A DNA stretch of 64,000 nt from Ramazzottius varieornatus (Eukaryota > Tardigrada > Eutardigrada > Parachela > Ramazzottiidae): contig BDGG01000003.1 in assembly GCA_001949185.1 (NCBI GenBank), forward strand, positions 1,631,270 to 1,695,269, in the 5' to 3' direction. Below, one piece after another: positions 24,576 to 36,795 of this stretch (position 1 is its first letter; every line of letters begins with the position of its first letter). A model generated the notes under the pieces. The model searched no databases, was not told the origin of the DNA, and saw nothing but the letters and a program-made list of their open reading frames with translations. The translations under genes and the position numbers were made by a program.

Positions 24576-25240
24576 TCAGAGCATACGACTTTGATCTCGA
24601 AGGTTATCGTTCGGCCGGTCTTTCGGTTCGTTATGGTGCTTTACAGCAACAGGAGGCTGGACTAGTGCCGACGCATCCGCGCCACTTCGTATTCTCCTGT
24701 CGGTCGGGTTTGTCAGGTCGGTCTCCGAAAAATGTTTCACTCCGGTCTCCTTCATGAATTGTCCATTTCGATCCCGCAAGTATAACATGAGATGAAAGGG
24801 AGGCTCAAGGTCGCTTGCATCGTCATGCTTCTCCAAAATGCCGAAATCGGCCGCATGCAATGTCATCGAATTATGAAAAACTTCCCGGTGGTTCGTCGTC
24901 GGGTTGACGAAAACCAGCTTCATGTCTGTAGGAATAGCTCCGGTAGATTCTTCCAGCATTCTCTATCGGAAAAAAATGCTCTTCGAGAAATTCAGCTATA
25001 TACTGTAATCCACGGATTTCCCATTACCTTGATCTCTAAACCTGTAGTGAGCTTATTGACTTTCAGTCTAAAGGTGGCGCCATCGGCGCTTTCCACTGTG
25101 AGCAGTATTGATCCATTTTTTTCAATATCATCGAGATCAGACGTCTCTGGTGGAGGCGAAAGGGTCCGCTGTGGATCGTGTTGCCCTCTTCGGTGTACCC
25201 TTGTCAAAGAGTTCTGGGCACCCAAAACATTATGAAACAT
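24576..25240 (-). CDS. Ubiquitin-like-domain protein
   Basis: Two exons, 25028-25240 and 24576-24962, join in phase 0 to give 199 aa, starting at ATG 25240. After a Pro/acidic leader of about 45 residues comes a ubiquitin-fold stretch. It begins ILLTVESADGATFRLKVNKL and TTGLEIKRMLEESTGAIP, like the ubiquitin beta1-beta2-alpha1 segment. It continues DMKLVFVNPTTNHREVF, ADFGILEKHDDAS and FHLMLYLRD, like the beta3 to beta5 part. There is no terminal di-glycine, so it is an integral UBL domain rather than a modifier. A tail of about 45 polar residues follows. I do not recognise a specific family. Additional 5' exons are possible. Confidence 0.7.
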
Positions 25241-28200
25241 GATAAACCCACTTTTGAGTCACTGTACGAGTAATGGAAGTTCACAAGGCACAAAGCTAAG
25301 CACCGAAGTAGCTTGCAAGACTCAACGCCTTGTCTGGACGAACGTAGATTTCGCCCAGCAACCTCGAAAAAATCTCTGAGGTTGGTATCCTTCATAATTA
25401 GCTTTGAACATCCCGAAGCTTCTGGGTCGGATTGTGTAACCCGGAAGTCATGACGCAGGCTTGAGACCACTGTAGAATACGCCTTTTGAAATATCTGTCA
25501 CAAGGCTCAATCTCAGCGGCTGCGCGCCGCCACCTCAGCCCAATGCAGCCGTGGTCCCATGGGATATCAACGATAGAGTCCCTGGAGGTTAACCATACCG
25601 ATCTGGAGATGTGCCCTTTTCTGTCCCAATCTCTCATGAATGACAAGATAAACATAGATTGAATCGTGCTGCTGTAGCCGTTTGCCAGTTTCACTTAACC
25701 ATGCTTTACATTGGTGTTCTGAGGGGTGTCGTAATGGGGTCACTTGAAAGCCATGTAATTGCTGGAAAGTTGTTTCGCACATCTTGCCGGATTCTCACGG
25801 CGGTATACAGCCTGTACCTCCAACACCGACCAATGTTGACTTTCCCTTAGGGGCACATGCTTAGTATTTTCTCGTGCACGTGTGTTTGTTCAGCGCTCAG
25901 TTAAGCTCAGTGTATTATTGTTACGCAACGGAAAACCGCTCCCAGAAATTCAGAGAGACGCGTGCTTTTGTTTGGCTGACATACGTTGACTTAAAGAGAC
26001 TGCTGTGTTCGCAGGAAAGAGCGGGTTCGTCATGTGAAAAGGGAAGTACGATCAATAAGTGCCCAGCAAGGAACAAAACAGTGGCATGGTAATCTTTGCC
26101 TTAATGGTTTTTCCACAATGTCAGTTGTGCTCCTCGCGCTCATATTTCATGAAAGACAATCATCATAGGAATACCATTCGGACTATCTTTTCGGATGAAA
26201 TACTTTCAAATCCCATAGGTAATCTAAGTCATCTGCGAGGGGATAATCCATGAAGCTCTGATAACATTGCTGACCGTTTCATACGTCGCGTTTACTTTTT
26301 GCGTTGAGTTAACTGTCCAGCGGTCAGGAAGGTAACGAAGCCCCATAAGTCCAGTTTTGCTCTTCTCCGCGGCCACATGTGAATTTTCAATCAGTCCCTC
26401 GAACGGCGTGTAAGAGAAGAGGTCGAGAGCGAGGGAATTGGTGAATCGATGGTGAAGTTATGATCATTTGGGCCAGCGGCAGAGTAGATCAGAAAGGCGT
26501 GGCTAGTTTAGGAAGTATGGAGAGAAAACCAAGAGAAAACTATTTCCAATTGGCCAATCAAGACTGCAAAAGTCAAAGGTTCTTTTCACCGATTGGTTGC
26601 ATGCGAATATTCTTTAATTTTTTGCCTGCTCTATATGATGTCATCGGACCACGCCTTACTGTTCTACTCTGCCGCTGGCCCATCTAACGTACACGGAAGT
26701 CTATTCAGAGATTACTATAGCACTGATGGATTCTCAAGATGTCGGAGTATTGTGTTTGGTTGCTGGAGCTTGCCCAGATTTCCCGCTGAGAGGAGAAGGG
26801 TTCTGGGTTGAGTGCACCACAATCACAGCAACTACTTGCCCATGAAGTCAGTCTGGAAGCAAATCCCATTTGCGCCGCAATTTGCACCAAATATCAATAA
26901 CCATCGTTACAGTTTGCACTGAGAGAACACTGCACGTAGAAAAATGTTACGGTCTACACTGGAGTGCAAAGTCTACTGGCGCTAAAAGGTTCAGGAAGTA
27001 ATCACGGGAGCGAAAAAGGTGGGTGGATAACTTTGGTCTTCCGCAAAGCAGAGATAATAAAAGATGGCAAGCCGACACTTAATGATGGCACTAAACGACT
27101 GCAAGTCGCCACCCTGTTTTTTCGCTTTGTCTTGTTCGACGTCCGAGACGCCAACGTCCTCATTACTCGTCCCAATAACTACATCTCCTTCTACGGATAA
27201 GTGATGGTTCCTCGGCCTCAGTCATTATTTACAATCAAAAGGCAGTCGTCGTTTTCCTTGGTCAATGTGTTACACTCCGCGTCGTCGTTCTAACTCTTTT
27301 TCGGTATTTCGTTTCCCAACGTAGCGTTCACTACCGTAACAAACTTGAGAGTTGAGAGTCTTTACCACATTTTATAACAGGATCTTGAAGACGAGCAGGC
27401 TCGTGCTTGGTATTCTTCGTCTATCCTATTTTCTCTCCTGATCAAGCTTACTCGATATAGAGCCACTTTTCCTCGCTAGAAGATTAAGTTAACTTCCGGA
27501 TACCCACCCGACAGCTCTTCCCAGTTTTGCGTGGGGAAACGTCGTCTAGCATAATCTCGAATAATGCAGTATCACTTGACAAGTGTTCTTCGTGTCTGCC
27601 ACGAACGGGCCTGTGATTGGATCTCATCAAATCCCATTATCGGCGGATACACGTACAGTATAAACTAACATCACCAATATTGTTTTTTCTTGTGCGACAG
27701 TGTTGTATTCTGTCTGGGCGTAATTTAGGTACTCAACGCTCAGTCAAGCGAGACAAGTGAACTAAAGACTGATATCGAAAATTGACGGACAGTAGAACTG
27801 AGTTGCAAAAGCTAGTTTTTACTATTCAGTCTCAGTGGACCAGCTGTGCTTGATTGATCGAAAGGACGGAATTTATGCAGGAGACTGAATACAACACTGT
27901 TGTGCGACGATCCCCCGACGCCCCCTTAGCATCGCAGCAGATGATCTCGCTCGGAAGGTACCCGTAGTGTAACGTAAGGTTGTCATTTCACTACCCATCC
28001 ATCTTGATTGGACATACTGTTGAGCTCGGGATCCTTCCGATGGCTAGAGACGACGGTCGGGACCGAAAACTGATCATATCCAGTTTGTGTTGTTGAGGCA
28101 CGTGGGCGCCACCTGTGTTGTCCGTCTGTGATCGGTGGAAGGATGAGCGACACTACATCCCCACCAGTCCTCATTTCCGTATTGTGATTGTGATCCACTG

Positions 28201-28853
28201 AAAACTAAGCATCGATCAGTTTATGTGAACACTGGATACGTGTTGTTATCGGTGTTCTTTTTGCGTACTGTTGACGGCCTGCAGCCAGTTAGTCAGGAAC
28301 CGTGGTGTCAACACGTGCTCGTGGTGTCAGCTTACTCTGTTGCCGCAGGAGGAACTAACGTAAGGAAGTGCGCGAGAGGCACAGAGTCAAAGAGGAAACC
28401 CAGCGTATACGGGCGCGCATCTGTAACAGTGAGCCCTCCAACCAAAGACGGGATTAATAAGGAAATCACATAAAAATATCAGTATTCCCAGCAGCGGCTA
28501 TTGGCCAGTCTCCGCCGCTACCAACGCGCGACCAGCCCACGATTCCCCGTTGAGGACCTGAAGTCGTATGAGCTGCATCGAGGCTGTCAAGAGCCTTGTC
28601 CAAGTGCGTGCCACGCTTTGGCAGCTTCCACAGTCCCACTCCACACTGACGTGAATAACCCAATTGTTGGTGCGGAAGGCACTGGGCTCTATGCTGTGAT
28701 CCGGCAACACACAGCTCAGGCAGGCAAGCCAACCAAAACCAAAGGGGAAGGGGAAGAGGAAGAGGAAGGAGAAACCCCGAAGGAAGCCGGGGGAAGCTCA
28801 AGGGAGTCCATACACCGACGTACGCGGCCCCGTGCAAAAGACCGCAGCTCAAC
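25241..28853. other. Gene-poor stretch upstream of GPCR
   Basis: About 3.6 kb. Several open frames exist, but none has recognisable domain sequence with splice continuity. A minus-strand frame at 25567-25782 has a faint ubiquitin-like C-terminal look (TGKRLQQHDSIYVYLVIH) but no partner exon. The region near 28740-28800 is purine-rich. Confidence 0.4.
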
Positions 28854-31800
28854 ATGTATAAGCTCTCAGTTGAAGAGCAACATCAGCTGGGTAGTGAACT
28901 GATATTGAAATTCCTCCGTTCACGCATTTGGGATGGCTGGAATGACAGTAGCAGTGTCTCGCTTAATAATATGTGGGATTCGCAAGAAGTAATGGCCCTC
29001 ATTAACGAGACCATCTTGGGCGACAGTCCGGTGGATTCGTACGGACTGGCGGCGCACCCTCTGACCGCTGACGTGGCTCCGGTGCTCAATGAAGGGGAAA
29101 ATGCGCCACTTTACGAGGGCAACTTCACCCACGTCCCGGCGCCCTATGGCGGGGATTACTTCATGGCTTTCCACAAAGCCTACTTTCCTATTCACGGCTA
29201 TTTAGCCATTGTTATCAGCATCTTTGGCATCGTCTCCAACGTCATCAACGTTGCGGTTCTTTCGCAAAAATCTATGGTGACACCAACGAATGCCATTCTA
29301 ACAGCTCTAGCGGTGGTCGACGTCCTCGTCATGCTAACTTACGTGCCGTTCGCGCTCCATCAGTTTATCCTCCGGTATACTTTCACCATGGTGGAGTGGA
29401 GAAGTTACTCATGGATGTTGTTTATCTGTTTCAACATTAACTTTACCATTGTGTGCCACACGATCTCGGTCTGGTTAACCATCACGCTCGCCGTCTTTCG
29501 TTACATTGCCGTCTCGTTTCCCAACAAAGTGCAAGAATATTGCTCAATGCGCCGCGCCATTTTGGCCATCGTCTCGGCCTTTCTGTGTACGGCCATCATC
29601 TGTACACCGTCCTACCTCAGTGTCCAAGTGACCCAGCTGACGCGAGCCGACTGGACCGAGGACCAACTTGAACAGATGGACCCTGTCGATCAGAACACAA
29701 CCATGTACCGGATAGACGAAAGTGACCTTTCCAGAAACAACAATAACATCCCGAGGATTATTTCGTTTTACGCCTTCTCCGTACTGGCTAAGCTGGTTCC
29801 CTGTGTCGTGCTGACTTTGCTCAGTATCCAGCTCGTTCGCGCACTCATTCAAGCAGAAAGAAGGCGTTTTCAATTGAAAAATCCCAACGGATTACCCCCT
29901 CGTCGGCCTATTCCCGTAAGGAACCAAACATACTACAGCGCATCGAATGTATTGCAATTTTGACGTATACGTCAAATGAACTGAGCAGAATCGTTTTCTC
30001 CGGTGGCGCACGTTCTCATTGCTGTTGGCTGGCAGCGTGCGCCAGTTGGAAATGCGATTGTGTTCAGGTCATTTGACGACGTTCCAAGTATCGTTTGGAT
30101 CGATCCAAAACCGTAACGTTCCTTCACTGAATATCCGAAAATAATAAAATTTTCCGGTAATAAAAAATTCCTTGTTCGAATACTTGCGGTATTCCTGATC
30201 CGGTACTGAATCATGCAACGTCACCGAGACGAGCAATTCATGGAGATACACAAGATCGTGATGGCTTATGTCAATTGTTCAGTTTGTATCCGTGTAAATT
30301 TTCGTCGGCTTTGATCTTTCGAATGCATGATCAAGCTCATGGTTACCACGAACATCCATTCACACTGATGAACTAACGGCCCTTCCTCCCTACAACAACA
30401 AAATCATACATGAATGAATGCTCGATCCCTGTCCGACTGTTTCCTCTACCAAGCTGGAGTAGTTATCGCATCGCTGCGCTGACTGCCTCATTAGGAGTCA
30501 ACAAATTTTTCCCTTTCAGCAGAATCGTTGATAGTGAAATGTACTTCCGCAGTCATGCACAAATCAAAAGAGCGCAACTCTGTCCCTCATTAATTCTTCA
30601 GTATCCAGAGTCGATATTGTTTTCGGCTTGAACGACACAAGTATCAAATCCTGTTAACCTCACGTATCCCATTCCCAATCAATACTTGGAATTACCGCTC
30701 CACAGTGCGACTGTTTCCATCGCACCCTTCTGATGCACGCACTCAGTCGGTTCAATCACTCAATCAAGAATGTACTTCCAGGTTACCGCTCAAAACAAAT
30801 AAGCGGTCTTTTTGAAATCAATACGTGTACTTTTTCCATGTAGTACGTATCTGGTTATTGAGCATGGCCTAAGACGAAGAGAAAACTTTCCATCGCGATT
30901 TAATAGGCTGATTTGCGGCTGTAATATGAGTCAAGAAATTTCGAGGCACGAAGTCCATCTTGACACTATTAGCCGGGTCGAACACTTTTCTTCCTTATTA
31001 ACAAGTTATCATCTCTCGGCCGCATTTGCTCATCAGTCCCTTCCGCGCAAAAAAAGTTGGAAACCAAAGGCTTAAGACTAAAAGCTACTGAGCGATTGAG
31101 TTCAACTAGAAGTTTCAAGGAATGTGTCAGAGCGACTGTTACTGGTTGATGGTTTTGACGAACTGGGGTAAATTGCATTCTGGAGTTAGGACCAACGTCT
31201 AACCAGTGGCAATTTTCTACAAAGATTCTAGTAGAGCTGGGCAAGGAACCACTGTGGTCACTCTTGGTCGAATGGAATTAGCGCTATTATTTCTTTTCTG
31301 AAGAAGTGAAACCGGAACAGTCGTGAAGTATTAGTGTTGTATTTTGACAGAGTAACCCCGCTACCACTGGGACCACTTCAAACGGGCAGCGTGGCTCGTT
31401 AGGCCCGACGGAAACGACGCAGTTCCTCTTACCTCCTGGAGGGACTACTACTTTTACTACAAAAACCTCTAACAACAGCCCCTCACACAATCGACCAGTC
31501 GGTCGAGATCGAACAACGCGGATGCTCCTTGCCATCCTCGTTTTTTTTCTCATCACCGAGTTCCCATCTGGACTAGTGGCCTTATTCAGTTGTTTCTCCC
31601 CGGACTTTTTCAAATACGTCTACGGACCTTTGGGTGACCTGATGGACATCCTAGCGTTGATCAACAGTTCAGTGAATTTTATTTTATATTGCTCGATGAG
31701 CCGGCAGTTCCGCAAAACCTTCTGCTCGATGTTCGTGCCGAAGCCGATCACGCAAAGGTGGAAAGCTTACAAGGTTCGAAGAGGCAATGGAACGACGGGG

Positions 31801-31923
31801 ACTGCGCTAACCGAACGAACCGTTACGTATCACCCGAACAACAAGCAGGGTTCGCTTAACACTTCGCATACAAGAACGACCGACGGAAGGACAGTGGATC
31901 AAGAGGACGATATGGGAACTTGA
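28854..31923 (+). CDS. Class A GPCR, myosuppressin/FMRFamide-receptor-like
   Basis: Seven-helix plasma-membrane receptor, likely for a neuropeptide. Two exons, 28854-29915 and 31423-31923, join in phase 0 (CCC|gtaagg ... cag|TTC) to give 520 aa. The extracellular N-terminus of about 125 residues has sequons NDSS, NETI and NFTH. TM1 (FGIVSNVINVAVLS) begins near residue 120. The helix-3 motif is FRYIAV in place of DRY, as in myosuppressin-type receptors that have WRY. Exon 2 carries a Thr/Ser-rich end of intracellular loop 3, TM6 (TRMLLAILVFFLITEFPSG) and TM7 (LALINSSVNFILYCSMSRQF), then a basic tail. TTRMLL...TEFP and ALINSxxNFILYC are hallmarks of the insect dromyosuppressin/DMSR clade. The 1.5-kb intron contains one hairpin repeat. 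The ligand cannot be read from sequence. Confidence 0.88.
29971..30077. repeat. Full-length hairpin repeat in GPCR intron
   Basis: 107-bp element with exact termini GTCAAATGA and TCATTTGAC, shared arms CTGA..CAG and AATCG, and core GGTGGCGCACG / CGTGCGCCAG around a loop with TTGGCTGG. Confidence 0.93.
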
Positions 31924-34900
31924 TGGAAACGGCAAGTGAAGATTGATAGATGAGGAGCATGTGGACCGTAATTTGGTTAACTTCGTTTGGGCAATTTGCC
32001 ACTCAGACGCTGCCATGTACTATTAGCCTGAATGCGCTTCCTCCCAACTGATCTAACCAGATTTACCAAGTTACATCCGGTCTTTGCAGCGGGACTCGTG
32101 CCTCTTAGCCATCCCCGTGATTTCATGCCTCTTGTGCCCCGCACTTTCGACCGTTTCTGTCGGCCTCTGCTGGCAGTGCGGAACCTTTTGATTTGTTACA
32201 ATGAGCTAATGTTCTGCGCATTAACATGTCATCCCAGCTGAAATCCTCTTCTCGGTTTGTTAGAAGCGCTCAATACACACAGAGTATTCTTTTGAAGTCC
32301 TCAGAACCTCAGTACATGTACGATGGAAGATTGTGGGACAGGCGGAAAAGACGGCGAAATGGAAATTCGATCGTAGAAAAGCGTATTACTGTGAACTTGA
32401 GTTCGTACGTGTTTCCTTACCGCCGTAGCGAAAAGGCTTCTTCCATAATTTTTACTGCCCCGTAATTTCCCATCGGGTATGTACATGGTTTCCCTTTTTA
32501 TGATGAAAAAATCAATGAATCATAAGTTTCGAACTCAATTTAGGCTTATCGTTTGAAATCCCTTGGGCATAACCATCGATATATCAGGAAAAAACGGCCA
32601 TTAAGCCAGCGTGAACTCGTTACCGATCAGGAAAGCTACGAAGTGCGCTGGTGACTAAATCAAACTGAGCGCGTGTTTTCCGGTACGGTTTTTATGCCGG
32701 TGTTAAGCGTTAAACAGGAATTTGGCAGCTTTCAGAAGGTTCAAATTGAACTTTATTTTGGGAAAGTACTTGCAGTATATCCGGGCAGCGCCTCCTGCCG
32801 ATCCAGATAATCGTATCCAGGAGAGTTTCACCGACGAAGCAAGGGCTTAATTATCCGCTAGTAACATTGACGGCTTGTTTCGTCGGTCAACACACAATTC
32901 TCCACTGTAATTATCTTGCCTTTATGGCTTCCACTCTCCGGTAACCCCCCACGGAGACGGATGTAATTTCCGCTAGTGCAAGGTCGCTCAGAAGTCGCCG
33001 GAAGCTAATGAGTTTGAAGACCAACTTCGAACGGGTCAACGCGCTTTTCCCACCTATTTCTTTTGAACTGGTTTTCAAAAGGTGGTAAGCAGTACAATTC
33101 GCCTCGGTACTTTTTTGCTTTTCACGGTAGTGCGGTAATCTCCTCGTTTACTTCTTTCCTCACATTCACAGAAATTGAAAAACCGCAGGAGGAAAAACAG
33201 CGGTTTCTGGTGCACAGTCCCGACATTGACTAATAAGCCTACCGCAGATGGTGCTAGTTCTTGTTTTTCTAGCAGCCTACGATTCAAGAAATCGATGGAT
33301 TGGAATGTAAAGGATGTGGACTGAAGGGCCCAGTGAGGTGGCGATGAGCAGCCAGATGGAAAGAGAATTAGTCGTTTATGCAGCCAGGAATTAATCCAAT
33401 GAGTTGATTGTGTTAAGCAAGCTTGGCCGGAAGGCAAAAGGAAACCATGTGCGAGCAAGCTCCTGTTTCCATGCATTTATCCCTAACTCGCCTGGGTGGC
33501 CGTGGTTCAAGTAAACACCACCGGTACCCATCGCTACTACATGAATAATTTAGTGAGGTGATCGGGCTGGCCATCGAAGTTGCACGGCAAGGACTTCATT
33601 CGGGCCTTGGGTTAAAGGAACACACACCGCTCACGGAAACTTGAAGCCACTGTAACAGTGAGGATGTAAAAATCGTAACGAGGTCTCCGTAGGTTGCGTC
33701 TGTACAAGAAGCAGCTCCGCTTTTCCATCGTGTGTTAGCGCGTTCGTCCCAGCTGTTCCATTCGGCTGACGTTAGCTTGACTGTGCGGGATGAACTGACT
33801 TAGAAGCTTCCTCTGGAAAGAGCACAAGCGTTTTTCTGTTAGGTGAAAAACTAGCTGTTGAGTATTGACTCGTGCTTTTTGATGGATGAAGGGAGCGCAC
33901 CAGCAAAAGTCGGTGTGCCCATCCATTACTGTCAGATGTCAATGTCGTTGTCAGTTATGTTACATGCGATATCGCCAAGTGTTGTCTCGGCGTCCTGGCT
34001 TCCTGGCAAGCAAAAGAAACAGTGACAATTTATCGAGAATCGAGGGGTAGAGCAAAGAGGTCCCTGATGGATAGACGGGATGGTTTGCGGGGGAGATATT
34101 CGATTGTTTGCTGATTCCATATCGGCTGTTTGCTCAGGCTGTCCTGATGAGAGCACTTACGCTGCCCCATTCTCACAATATCTCTAACGTCTGAAAAGCA
34201 ACATCGACAAGCTCAAAAGTGATGAATGTTGACTCGATTCCCCTAAGGTCAGGTAGCTCGTTCAAGCAGCCTTCCTAACGGGGTCTTCCATTTCGGCAAG
34301 GTCATCTGCAGTGTAAAGCATCTCGCAGCATTCTTTACCGCATATACTGCAAGCCTACCGCCTCGCCCGGAAAGAGTTTCGATGACTAGTGCGGAAACCT
34401 TACTGAATGATTTAATCGGTAGTAGTGAAAGTGCATGGAGTGAAAATACATAGAGGGTTGAAGTTTCAGAGCTGCGTTCGTCAGAAATTCTGTGGTCGTT
34501 CAAATTTTTGCATAAAGTGAAATCTACTTATGGATAATATTGCAAAATCAGATCCTAAACTGGGAAGTCATTCGTTGAAAGAATTTTTTAAGGTATATGA
34601 AAGGAGGCCTCTTTAGGGCTCCTCGTTCGTGAAGCATTTTTTGAAGTTGTAATTTGACATTTTAATTTTTACTTTGACTTCAGCACTGAATAAAAGAGGA
34701 ATTTATGGTTCCTAGTTTGAGCAGAAGTAAGTCAAGCCGGACGGCTGTCCAGCCCCGAGAAAAAAGTTGTAATTCCTACAAAGCAAAATGCGCAAGTGAA
34801 ACGGGGCATATCCATCTGGTGCGCTACCGGATCACCAGCTGGATTTTGAAAACTCTTGTTTTCTCTACGTCCTTCTGTTTCTGTTAACAGTAAGCTCCCA

Positions 34901-35819
34901 CTCTGTATTCTCTTCACACTCAAGTCGCTTTCTGTCGAAGCGCTAAAAAATAATCAGTCCCAAATATTCGAAAAACCGCATTTGCGCCATTGGCACGGAT
35001 AACGGGATTGGCACGCATTACAGAATGCGCACGTTTGCGAAGAAAATCGAACAACTGTTTTTCGCATCTTTTCAAAAAATTATTTCTCCTTCTGTGCGAG
35101 GGCCAGCTACCTCATGCTTTGAGGATAGTGGGTAGAAGAGATACTCTATCTGTTAAAAGCGTTCTCTGGAAATAGCACTTTCAGGTGGTCCGTGCCTTAA
35201 AACTTATTGAACCTCCTATGTAGCTAGGTATAACCGTGCGGCTATGAGATGAATACTTGATATAGAATCAACCATCATATATAATGTCTGAAACAATCAC
35301 TAGTCGAACCTTGTGTAGGACAATGTACGAAATTCACAGAAGGAGATTTGGTCCGATGCTATGGAAGGAAATGCGATGCTCGCGTTCCGAGAAACGCCGT
35401 GGATTACTATGGACTTCGTCTTCAAAGTAGAAGGGTACGCCCAATGACAAAAGTTCAGATCTGACTAGGAGGGTCCAGAAGTCCATAGTTCCCTCGTACA
35501 GTTCGAGGAAGCTCTGAACAATTATGGCGCAAAGGTTTGCTGGTGGTGTTCCCACGCTTCCGCCGACAATCAGCTGCATCACGTGTTCGATCATTATCAG
35601 CGAAAGGTTTGCCATTCATCACTTCAAGGGTTAGTTATCCTAATCAGTTGAAAAGCTGCAGGCTGTTGTTCACCGCTAGAGTTCATGACGGTCGAAAGTG
35701 GATGATTGGGCAATTGTAGTGGGTAGACCTGATTTTGGATGACTCCTGCCGGAAGCTGTACTGCAAACGATAAAGGCCGTGGTTATTATTTTAATGGCGC
35801 GTCTATAATAAACAAAGCC
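31924..35819. other. Gene-poor stretch, GPCR to BED-finger gene
   Basis: About 3.9 kb between convergent genes. Short random-looking ORFs only. A 15-mer here (GGCGGAAAAGACGGC, near 32341) recurs near 38286 with partly similar flanks and may be a decayed dispersed repeat. Nothing else is supported. Confidence 0.4.
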
Positions 35820-36795
35820 CTAGATCGTACCATGAAACTGTGGGGGTGTAGCCAAAAAGCTACTCGAGCCAGACGGGGTCTCTGTAGAGGAAGATGAGGG
35901 CTGATGGTTGGGTGTGGTCTGTACGGGAAGATTCAGTGCCAGTCCGGGGTTGAAATAATTCATCTGGAAGGGCTGAGCGCCTTGGATGAAATTCTGACTG
36001 ACGATACGGTGGCGGGAAGGTAAGTCGTAGGTGGGTTTTAACTTCTTGCAGAACTGCACGAAGAAAGGGTTTTCGACGGTTGAAAGTGGAAGGTTGGCGG
36101 AGAAGAGATAGTCAGCCAGAGCCCGATCAATTTCCTTGTTCTCTTCGATCAGGAAGGAACGATCGGATATGGCTTTCCTTTTCTTCTTCCTTCGAGACTT
36201 TTGAGGAGAAGAAGGCTTCTTGCGCTTTTCAGAAAGGCGTGAGTTGTCGTTTGGTTCCTCGACGGATTCCTCGTTGGTTTCCTCCCCAGTGGTACTCTAG
36301 AACAAAATCCCATCTTGAATCGCGTATCACTCCTACCATACAATGTACACTAAGGGAACACACGTCGAACCGCGCAGTTCGACAGAACATTCTTCCCTCA
36401 AACTTCAGACCGGAAAACAATTAATGGGAGGTCGAGAAATGAATCCACTCAGATTGTTTCTCTAGGTGGCGCATCTTCTCAACCGACAACAATGAAAACA
36501 TGCGCCACCTGTTAAAGCTGTCTGCCGAGTGTTTCCCTAGCTTCCAAATGGTTGGAAGAGCCCTACGAATGGCCAGGTTCCGTACTTCGGTGACATCTTC
36601 TTCGATCTGTTCATGGTATTCCCGTTTGACTTGTTCCGGACATGCCGTGCAGTGCTTGGCTAAGTGGGTCTTCATCCTGACGGTATTCTTCGCACTGACC
36701 CAACCGCAAAACCGACACTTGGCCTTCTCGCACTTCATCTGCTCATCCTTGGTCAGTTCAAAGTACTGGACGCAAGTACTCTTCTTGCGACCCAT
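35820..36795 (-). CDS. BED-type zinc-finger protein with hAT-transposase-like tail
   Basis: Probable two-exon gene. Exon 1 runs from ATG 36795 (MGRKKSTCVQYFELT). Its BED-like finger has CRFCGWVSAKNTVRMKTHLAKHC, that is CxxC-x(n)-HxxxHC. The best in-phase donor is GAA|gtacgg at 36586. Exon 2 (35820-36298) opens with an acidic Ser/Thr stretch and a basic nuclear-localisation cluster (KSRRKKKRKA). It then has RALADYLFSANLPLSTVENP and FFVQFCKKLKPTYDLPSRH, which matches the start of hAT/DUF659 transposase bodies. The rest of the transposase core is missing. A Ser/Pro-rich tail ends the protein, about 230 aa in all. This suggests a truncated or domesticated hAT-derived DNA-binding protein. If the intron is retained, exon 1 reads on through a hairpin repeat to a stop at 36421. 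Confidence 0.65.
36434..36537. repeat. Hairpin repeat copy in BED-finger gene intron
   Basis: Left arm GAGAAATGAATCCACTCAG and right arm CTGTCTGCCGAGTGTTTCCC enclose AGGTGGCGCATC and CATGCGCCACCTG around a loop with CAACAATGA. Confidence 0.8.

Noticed and set aside
25567-25782. Minus-strand frame with ubiquitin-like end (QQHDSIYVYLVIH)
   Set aside because: No matching upstream half of a beta-grasp domain and no in-phase splice partner; likely chance or a relic.
28225-28902. Open frames just upstream of the GPCR start
   Set aside because: Low-complexity purine-rich content and different frame from the receptor; no evidence that they are its 5' exon.
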